Source of the DNA: Treponema sp. UBA4326
GTDB taxonomy: Bacteria > Spirochaetota > Spirochaetia > Treponematales > Treponemataceae
Assembly (NCBI GenBank): GCA_002393835.1
Contig: DGTW01000324.1
Location: forward strand, 1-10,489
Length of the DNA stretch: 10,489 bases
Reading direction: 5' to 3'
Below the pieces are notes generated by a model. That model had not been told where the DNA came from. It ran no database searches and saw only the letters and a list, made by a program, of their open reading frames with translations. Made by a program: the position numbers and the translations under genes. This document shows, piece after piece, positions 5,563 to 10,489 of the stretch (position 1 is its first letter; every line of letters begins with the position of its first letter).

Positions 5563-6798
5563 TTATGCCAGGCAATTGTCCAAAGCGGCGGAAATTGCCT
5601 TTTTGTCTAGATTTTGACCTATGATACAGAGTTTTACCATGCGGTCACCCACTTTTTCATCCCATTCTTTTTTGATTTCAGGATTAGCGGCAAGGATCTT
5701 TTCCTGCTCATTTTTCGGAGCGGCGGCAATCCACTGACCTGAGTAGCCGGCCTGAATCTGACGGCCAGAAGTCTCGAAGACATAGGCCATTTCTTCCTCA
5801 TCGCTGAACCAGAGAAGGCCTTTGCAACGAATGATACTCTTTGGCCAGGTGTTGGCGAACTCATCAAGTTTTTGACGGTCAAAGGGGCGGCGGCGATAGT
5901 AGATGAATGTTCCGATTCCGTACTCGTCTTCATCGGCTCCGCTATCCCCCTCATGCTTGTGCTCATGGTGGTGATGATGATGCTCATGTCCCTCGTGGTC
6001 GTGCTCGTCATGCTCATGGTCGTGGTCACCATTTTCGTTGTCATGGTCGTGGTGGCCATGCTCGTGTTCGTCATCGTCATCATCGTCGTCAATTTCGCCT
6101 TCCTCAAGCTGTTTGCACCAGCCGGCAGAAGCATAGACGGTCTCAAATTCAAAGCTTCCTGTTGCGAGAATGTCTGAAACAGGAACATCACCATGGCTGG
6201 TTTCAATAATTTTTACGCCAGGATGCAGGACTTCGATAACCTTTCGGACTTTCTTGAACTGGTCTTCAGTAACAAGGTCTTTTTTATTGATAACGAGAGT
6301 TGAACAGAACTCAATCTGCTGAACAAGCAGGCTCTCGATGTCTTCCTCGCCGATTGCTTCTTTGGCGAGAAGCTTGTCACCGCCGGCGAATTCATCGACA
6401 AGTCGGGCAGCGTCAACAACGCCGACAACATTGTCGAGCTTGCCGTTTTTAATCATCTCAAGCTCCTGAGCGATTGGCATAGGCTCACAAACGCCAGAGG
6501 CCTCAATCATGATGTAGTCGTATTTACCGCTCTTGATGAGATTTTCGATATTCTGAGCAAGGGCACTTTTGAGAGTGCAGCAGATACAGCCGTTTGTAAG
6601 CGGAACGATGTCGCTTGTATCAGTGATTTTTGCTCCGTCTGCGATAAGGCGGGCATCAACATTTACTTCACCAATGTCGTTTACGATTACTGCGACCTTG
6701 TAACCTTCCTGATTGTTAAGGACTTTATTGAGCAATGTGGTTTTTCCCGCACCGAGATAACCGCAGAGCAATGTCATTGGGGTTAATTTTTTTGCCAT
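5563..6798 (-). CDS. COG0523 (CobW/ZNG1-like) GTPase, probable metallochaperone
   Basis: COG0523 G3E-family GTPases deliver metals, often zinc, to target enzymes using GTP. The 411-residue product shows Walker A GYLGAGKT (13-20), the family metal-binding motif C71-I-C73-C74, an EASG motif (99-102) and the guanine-specificity motif NKKD (171-174). The C-terminal CobW_C domain (about 293-405) begins GIGTFIYYRRRPFDRQKLDE. Between them a linker (about 232-292) has seven consecutive Asp and about 19 His, consistent with metal buffering or sensing. The start is set at 6798 (MAKKLTPMT) because AGGAG lies 7 nt upstream. An ORF start 45 nt further upstream would translate a short tandem DNA repeat and is unlikely. 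It is a single-gene transcription unit between convergent lptB and the terminator of the upstream operon. The metal and client are not determined by sequence. Confidence 0.93.
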   Translation of the reverse strand: MAKKLTPMTLLCGYLGAGKTTLLNKVLNNQEGYKVAVIVNDIGEVNVDARLIADGAKITDTSDIVPLTNGCICCTLKSALAQNIENLIKSGKYDYIMIEASGVCEPMPIAQELEMIKNGKLDNVVGVVDAARLVDEFAGGDKLLAKEAIGEEDIESLLVQQIEFCSTLVINKKDLVTEDQFKKVRKVIEVLHPGVKIIETSHGDVPVSDILATGSFEFETVYASAGWCKQLEEGEIDDDDDDDEHEHGHHDHDNENGDHDHEHDEHDHEGHEHHHHHHEHKHEGDSGADEDEYGIGTFIYYRRRPFDRQKLDEFANTWPKSIIRCKGLLWFSDEEEMAYVFETSGRQIQAGYSGQWIAAAPKNEQEKILAANPEIKKEWDEKVGDRMVKLCIIGQNLDKKAISAALDNCLA

Positions 6799-6820
6799 GA
6801 ATATACTCCTGAATTCAAAC

Positions 6821-6848
6821 CACAGATTAACACAGATTAACACAGATT
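6821..6848. repeat. 10-bp tandem repeat in the leader of the GTPase gene
   Basis: CACAGATTAA occurs twice in full (6821-6830 and 6831-6840), followed by a third partial unit CACAGATT (6841-6848). It sits 22 to 50 nt upstream of the GTPase start codon, just before its ribosome site. From memory, similar CACAGATTAACACAGATT-type arrays are scattered between genes in many unrelated bacteria. That comparison was not checked here. Confidence 0.85.
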
Positions 6849-6892
6849 TGATTTTGAATTAGTGAGAAAATGTGCAATTTGCGAAGATATTT

Positions 6893-6934
6893 TCTATAAA
6901 TATAATGAATTTTTTGTTAATCGGCTATAACAAA
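6893..6934 (-). promoter_or_regulatory. Candidate promoter and operator of the GTPase gene
   Basis: A 7-bp inverted repeat, TTTGTTA (6913-6919) and TAACAAA (6928-6934) with an 8-nt spacer, overlaps a possible -35 box TTAACA (complement of 6915-6920). A -10-like TATAGA (complement of 6893-6898) follows after 16 nt. The layout would suit repression by a metal-responsive regulator such as a Fur/Zur-family protein, since COG0523 genes are often zinc-regulated. The promoter boxes are weak and the operator idea is inference. Confidence 0.3.
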
Positions 6935-6961
6935 TTTGAGAATATTTTTCATTTTCAAAAA

Positions 6962-7003
6962 CAAAAAAAGCGAAAACTTGTCGCAAATGACAAAATCTTC
7001 GCT
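6962..7003 (-). terminator. Intrinsic terminator of the gldF-gldG-DUF4340 operon
   Basis: On the minus strand AGCGAA (complement of 6998-7003) pairs with TTCGCT (complement of 6969-6974). An inner 5-bp stem (TTGTC at 6978-6982 with GACAA at 6989-6993) closes the hairpin top. A run of T (complement of 6963-6969) follows directly. It lies about 20 nt beyond the DUF4340 stop codon and about 165 nt upstream of the GTPase start, so it separates the two transcription units. Confidence 0.87.
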
Positions 7004-7024
7004 GTTAGTGGAAATCACTATTTC

Positions 7025-7627
7025 CTAGACGCTGGGCTGAACGCTTGGAGCCGGGGAATTTTCTCCCTCAGCAGGAGCGTTTTCAGCGGCCGGGGCAGTC
7101 TCTTCCTTCTTTGGAGCTTTAAGTGCCTCTGCCTTAACAGAGAGCTTTTGCCTCAATGCGCCTGAAGCGAGGTAGATTTCGCTTTTTCCGTTTACACGGA
7201 TGTAGTTCTGCTGGCCACTTGCGGCATCTTTTCCGACTTCAAGATTCAGGTATTCCTTACCATTGTCGCTCACCTTTACGGTGATTTTAGAGCCTTCGGT
7301 AAAGCCATATCTCTCTATTGCATCCTCGCCAGATGACTTTGAAACAAGAGAAAGAGTCTTAATTCTTGTCAGAGCATCGGAAATCATTTTTGCCTTGCCA
7401 TTGTCAGCTTCCTCATCGTTGACCTTCCAGAAATCTCCGTAGCGTTTGAGCTGAACTGAGCCATTATCGCTTGAAGTAATCTCAATTGTGTCGAAAGCCT
7501 TATCAACGACAAAATCACGGGCTGAAGACCTGCTTCCAAAAATCACCTGCAAAATATAGATTAAAGCCAGCACCACCACGCCGGCGGCCAATATTGCTTT
7601 TCGTAACATCAGTTTATTCGTATTCAT
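7025..7627 (-). CDS. DUF4340-type membrane-anchored protein
   Basis: The 200-residue product has one N-terminal membrane segment (about 11-31, AILAAGVVVLALIYILQVIF) and no lipobox, so the bulk should lie outside the cytoplasmic membrane. The body (about 38-165) resembles the DUF4340 pattern: FDTIEI, LKRYGDFWKVNDEEADNGKA, an IERYGF motif, ITVKVSDNG and a YIRVNGKSEIYLASGALRQ segment. DUF4340 proteins are usually longer, so this may be a reduced single-unit version. Residues 169-200 are an Ala/Pro/Glu tail. The start is supported by AAGGAG 6 nt upstream. The gene follows gldG by 101 nt and ends at a strong terminator. Its biochemical role is unknown. Co-occurrence with GldF/GldG suggests a shared envelope system. 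Confidence 0.8.
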   Translation of the reverse strand: MNTNKLMLRKAILAAGVVVLALIYILQVIFGSRSSARDFVVDKAFDTIEITSSDNGSVQLKRYGDFWKVNDEEADNGKAKMISDALTRIKTLSLVSKSSGEDAIERYGFTEGSKITVKVSDNGKEYLNLEVGKDAASGQQNYIRVNGKSEIYLASGALRQKLSVKAEALKAPKKEETAPAAENAPAEGENSPAPSVQPSV

Positions 7628-7653
7628 AAAAAACTCCTTTTAAATTCCTCACT

Positions 7654-7711
7654 GAGAGCACAGAATTCATATAGAAAGTTTTATATTTCATGCAATGCAC
7701 TCTGTGCGCTC
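7654..7711. repeat. 11-bp imperfect inverted repeat between gldG and the DUF4340 gene
   Basis: GAGAGCACAGA (7654-7664) pairs with TCTGTGCGCTC (7701-7711) with one mismatch, and ATATA (7669-7673) with TATAT (7682-7686) pairs inside the loop. There is no T-run, so this is not a clear terminator. The 7628-7728 gap also holds a weak promoter-like pair for the DUF4340 gene on the minus strand: TTGCAT (complement of 7690-7695) and TATATG (complement of 7668-7673), 16 nt apart. The hairpin may tune expression of the last gene in the operon. Confidence 0.45.
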
Positions 7712-7728
7712 CCTAGCTCTATGAGGAA

Positions 7729-9852
7729 CTATTTTTCAATTCGGCTGTCGTTGGGATTGTAGCGTTCCCTGATTTCGCGTTTTTTTGCCTTGATTTTCAG
7801 AAGGACAAAAAGTCCGCAGAGAGCAAGGATGACGACAAGGCCGATTTCGTTGAAGTATTTTGCCACAGTTGAGGCAGCAGGATTTTTGACCGTGAGAGTG
7901 TTCAAAGACAAGCCCTTCGTTCTCATGGTACACAAATCTTCTTCGCCATTAAGATAGTCAACTGCATTTCTTACGAACATTGAGACAGGCTGACTTCCCT
8001 CGCCGTCCAAAAGCTGGGCATTGTTGAAAAGCTGGATTTTTCCGCCGCCAAGAATAGAACTTCCGACAACAAGGATTTTTCCATTCTGAACTGATTTTGA
8101 GATATGCTCGCTTGAAGAAATTGCCGCACTTTCTGCTGATTCTGCTGAGCTTGCCTTTTTATCAGCATTCTCGCCTTCTTTTTCCGTAGACTTTGGTTTT
8201 TCACTAAAGGCTGATGAGAATTTTCCTTCTACGAGGACAGCCAGATTTTCGCTTGCCATGGTTGACTTGTCGCTTGGAACGGAAATGAAGCGGGGGTCAG
8301 CGCTGATATTTGACTCAACGGTCCATGACTCTTTTGAAGATTTTGCCAGGACAGTCACTTTTGCATCCTTGTTTTCCTTTGCGGCGGACACATCAATCGG
8401 AGCATTCTGAAAGAAAATCACATAGCCCAAGTTTTTAGTAATTGGATTCTTCTGATCCAGAGTATTTTTCTGCATCATTGGAGCCACATAGAAATTCATT
8501 TTTCCGTACTGGCGGTCTGTCTGGCTGAAACAGTTCAAATCGTAGACATATTTTTTTCCCAGAGCGATTCCCCATTTTTCAAGATTTTTTTCGATTCCCG
8601 TGTTGAGAGGGGTGTAAGTCGGGGCTGAATATGGATTTGCCTGTTTTTCTTCGAAAGGATCAAGGAAGAGGAGGATATTTCCGCCCTTCAAAACATACTG
8701 GTCGATTTTGTAAAGTTCTTCGTCGGTGAATGACGATTTCGGTCCGTTTATGATGATGCTTGAAAGGGACTGAGGAATTTCTTCTTCCGCAAGCTTGATT
8801 TCTTTTAAAGTATAGCGGTCTGAAAGGAGTTTTGCCAAAACAGATTCCGAGTTTTGTCCATACTGATTCTGCTCGCTCGTCTCGATTTCTCCGTGTCCCA
8901 TGATATAGCCGATTTCCTGAGATTTTGAAACCAGTGATTTAAGGCTTTCTTCAATTTGCTCACTTAAACCTTCCATGCCTGTAATCATATTGCGGCCGAA
9001 GAAGTCGCGGCTCATTTTGACAGGAAGAAGGGAGAATTTTTCGCCGTATTCAAGGACAAGGCCGAGTGCTCCGACTCCCTGTCCCAGTTTCGGGTCGTTC
9101 CAGTTGAGGCTCTGAATGCCATATTTTTCGACGAGGGAAGGAATTTCACTTGAAGCAGGCTCAAGGCTCTCAAAGCGAATTCTGTTCTTGTTCTTTTTGT
9201 TGATTTCGCTGTAGGCAGTGCGGATTTCCTCTTCCATCTGACCAAAGCCGATGATTTTGAAATCTGCGAGTTTTTTTGTAGCATAAAGGGTGAGTTTTAC
9301 TTCCCCGGCAAGGCCTGCAAGGGCACTTGTAGTTGAAACCATGTTTGAGATTGTTGTCGTAATCCTGTATTCAAGACCGTCCGTTGAAGTAAGCGAATCC
9401 AGGACCTCGATTCTGTCCGCATACAAAATGGCAAGCCCCATCCATACACGCTTTACGCCAACCTCGTTATTCTTAAGTTCCTGAATCTGAATTTGATTGA
9501 GGCCATAGTCACGGGCAGCTTTTTCATTCTCTGCCTTTTTCATGTCAACGAATTCATAAGAGAAATTGTCGTTGGCAGCAGCCTTGTACTCCACCAGAAT
9601 ATCCTTGATGTACTGGTAAACGCTGGAATAAGGTGCGTTGAGATTGTCAGAGAAGAAAACCTTGACTGAAAGAGGCTCTTCCAGAGTTTTTACTACCTGC
9701 TCGCTTCCTTTTGAAAGTGAATAGGATTTTGGAGCCGTAAGGTCAATTCTGAAATATGCACGGCTTACAACAAGGTTTGCGAAAATCAAGAGAAGGACAA
9801 AAAGGAAGATGTCGCTTTTCGGACTTTTTAGGTACTGAATGAACTTTTTCAT
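7729..9852 (-). CDS. gldG: GldG-like ABC transporter auxiliary protein
   Basis: This 707-residue protein has the GldG/ABC_transp_aux architecture. An N-terminal membrane segment (about 14-32, DIFLFVLLLIFANLVVSRAY) is followed by the typical RIDLTAPKSYSLSKGSEQ and then LEEPLSVKVFFS. A large extracytoplasmic region follows, containing IGYIMGHGEIE and an ILLFLDPFEE segment. A C-terminal membrane segment (about 664-683, IGLVVILALCGLFVLLKI) leads into a basic tail. A Ser/Ala/Glu/Lys-rich stretch around 560-600 is a probable flexible insert. Family members work with a GldF-type permease and a GldA-type ATPase; the substrate is unknown outside gliding bacteroidetes. The start lies 4 nt after the stop of the permease gene. 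A GGAGG inside the permease's last codons is 12 nt upstream, rather far, so reinitiation is plausible. Confidence 0.9.
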   Translation of the reverse strand: MKKFIQYLKSPKSDIFLFVLLLIFANLVVSRAYFRIDLTAPKSYSLSKGSEQVVKTLEEPLSVKVFFSDNLNAPYSSVYQYIKDILVEYKAAANDNFSYEFVDMKKAENEKAARDYGLNQIQIQELKNNEVGVKRVWMGLAILYADRIEVLDSLTSTDGLEYRITTTISNMVSTTSALAGLAGEVKLTLYATKKLADFKIIGFGQMEEEIRTAYSEINKKNKNRIRFESLEPASSEIPSLVEKYGIQSLNWNDPKLGQGVGALGLVLEYGEKFSLLPVKMSRDFFGRNMITGMEGLSEQIEESLKSLVSKSQEIGYIMGHGEIETSEQNQYGQNSESVLAKLLSDRYTLKEIKLAEEEIPQSLSSIIINGPKSSFTDEELYKIDQYVLKGGNILLFLDPFEEKQANPYSAPTYTPLNTGIEKNLEKWGIALGKKYVYDLNCFSQTDRQYGKMNFYVAPMMQKNTLDQKNPITKNLGYVIFFQNAPIDVSAAKENKDAKVTVLAKSSKESWTVESNISADPRFISVPSDKSTMASENLAVLVEGKFSSAFSEKPKSTEKEGENADKKASSAESAESAAISSSEHISKSVQNGKILVVGSSILGGGKIQLFNNAQLLDGEGSQPVSMFVRNAVDYLNGEEDLCTMRTKGLSLNTLTVKNPAASTVAKYFNEIGLVVILALCGLFVLLKIKAKKREIRERYNPNDSRIEK

Positions 9853-9856
9853 AAAA

Positions 9857-10489
9857 TTAACGAGCCTCCCCTGTTGACTTTAATGATTCAACAGTAAGAA
9901 CAAAAAAGAGTGCCGTAAGGGAAATAAAGTAAAGCAAGTCCCTGGCATCGATGATTCCCCGGGAAATTGACTCGAAGTGAGAATAGGCCGAGAAGAAATC
10001 AAAGAAGGCAACTACCGCAGACGGCATGAAAATCAAAAAACTTGATATAAGAGTGAAGATGATGCAGATTGCGAAGGCAATGAAAAAAGCGATAATCTGA
10101 TTTTTTGTGAGGCTTGAAGCGAAGAGACCGATTGCCGAAAAAGAAGCAATGAGGAAAAAGGCTCCGAGATAACCACCAATCATAGGACCAGCATCAGGTT
10201 TTCCGAAAATAAAGCAGGTAATCGCATAGAAAAGGGTCGGAAGCAACATGGCAGAGCCAGCCACAAAGGAAGCAAGGAATTTACCGGTAACGATTTCCAG
10301 TTCCGTGACCGGAAGAGTAAGCAAAGTCTCGTAAGAGCCGCTTCGTTTTTCTTCGGCAATAAGACGCATGGTTAAAGCCGGAATGAAAAAAGAAAGCACG
10401 ATAGGCAAAAGCCCAAAGAACTGACGAAGCTCAGCACGATTATTCAGGAAAAATGTATTGAAGAACAAAAATCCCGAAGCCAGCAAAAA
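9857..10489 (-). CDS. gldF: GldF-like ABC-2 permease (5' end outside window)
   Basis: At least 210 residues are present, and the frame stays open to the right edge. The TTG at 10486 lies within the first membrane helix and is not a convincing start, so roughly 30 N-terminal residues are expected beyond the edge. About six hydrophobic segments are visible: LASGFLFFNTFFL, LPIVLSFFIPALTMRL, FVAGSAMLLPTLFYAITCF, GGYLGAFFLIASFSAIGLFA, IIAFFIAFAICIIFTLISSF and YFISLTALFFVLTV. The conserved ABC-2 loop RLIAEEKRSGSYETLLTLPV follows the second. This loop and the downstream gldG support a GldF-type permease. The partner ATPase is expected upstream, outside the window. The stop codon is 4 nt before gldG, indicating tight coupling. 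Confidence 0.9.
   Translation of the reverse strand, partial: FLLASGFLFFNTFFLNNRAELRQFFGLLPIVLSFFIPALTMRLIAEEKRSGSYETLLTLPVTELEIVTGKFLASFVAGSAMLLPTLFYAITCFIFGKPDAGPMIGGYLGAFFLIASFSAIGLFASSLTKNQIIAFFIAFAICIIFTLISSFLIFMPSAVVAFFDFFSAYSHFESISRGIIDARDLLYFISLTALFFVLTVESLKSTGEAR

Noticed and set aside
5872..6209. Plus-strand open frames rich in Val/Met or His/Arg over the GTPase gene
   Set aside because: They are the complement of the His/Asp-codon linker. The minus-strand frame has all GTPase motifs.
6799..6843. Extended N-terminus of the GTPase from an upstream start at 6843
   Set aside because: The added residues are encoded by the CACAGATTAA repeat and lack a ribosome site, whereas AGGAG precedes the ATG at 6798 and Walker A is then at its usual position.
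8215..8228. GAGAATTTTCC-like match inside gldG to the lptB palindrome arm
   Set aside because: It is a single arm with no palindrome partner and no flanking module. It reads as ordinary Gly-Lys-Phe-Ser codons of gldG.

Overview
The window looks like a chromosomal segment of a spirochaete, most likely a Treponema-like organism of moderate G+C. The reasons are the gene set (RNase Y, a cheR-cheB pair, a lipoprotein-type LptC with LptA and LptB, and a GldF/GldG-like ABC exporter followed by a DUF4340 protein), the relaxed lipobox and the codon use. This placement is inferred from remembered gene neighbourhoods, not from a search. There are no rRNA or tRNA genes, insertion sequences or CRISPR arrays. 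Coding density is high, and no gene-free stretch exceeds 300 bases.

Layout. (1) 1-578, plus strand: the 3' end of rny (RNase Y) with an intrinsic terminator. (2) 579-788: a convergent intergenic region with a terminator for each flanking gene, a G8 tract and two long perfect hairpins, one of which contains the cheB stop codon. (3) 789-2887, minus strand: cheR then cheB, read from a near-consensus promoter placed so close to the cheR ATG that the message may be leaderless. (4) 3024-5486, plus strand: lptC-lptA-lptB, translationally coupled by 11-nt and 4-nt overlaps. LptC is a predicted lipoprotein, LptA is exported and has a charged tail, and LptB is the ABC ATPase. LptB carries an unusual N-terminal extension of about 120 residues encoded by a 123-bp tandem repeat built from palindromes. 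(5) 5487-5562: a hairpin-rich gap holding a diverged, inverted copy of part of that repeat. (6) 5563-6798, minus strand: a COG0523 (CobW/ZNG1-like) GTPase metallochaperone with a very His/Asp-rich linker. Its leader holds a short tandem repeat and a candidate operator. (7) 7025-10489, minus strand: a gldF-like permease (5' end outside the window), gldG, and a short DUF4340 protein ending at a strong terminator.

How the genes work together. CheR and CheB add and remove methyl groups on chemoreceptors. LptC, LptA and LptB would form the inner-membrane engine and periplasmic bridge for moving a lipid or glycolipid to the outer membrane. The GTPase probably delivers zinc or a similar metal. GldF, GldG and the DUF4340 protein form a putative ABC-2 envelope system of unknown substrate whose ATPase is expected just upstream, beyond position 10489.

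The most novel signal is the palindromic coding repeat at the start of lptB and its relative downstream of the gene. It resembles in concept the palindromic elements that insert in frame into Rickettsia genes. In the third copy, changes on both arms of one hairpin keep the pairing.
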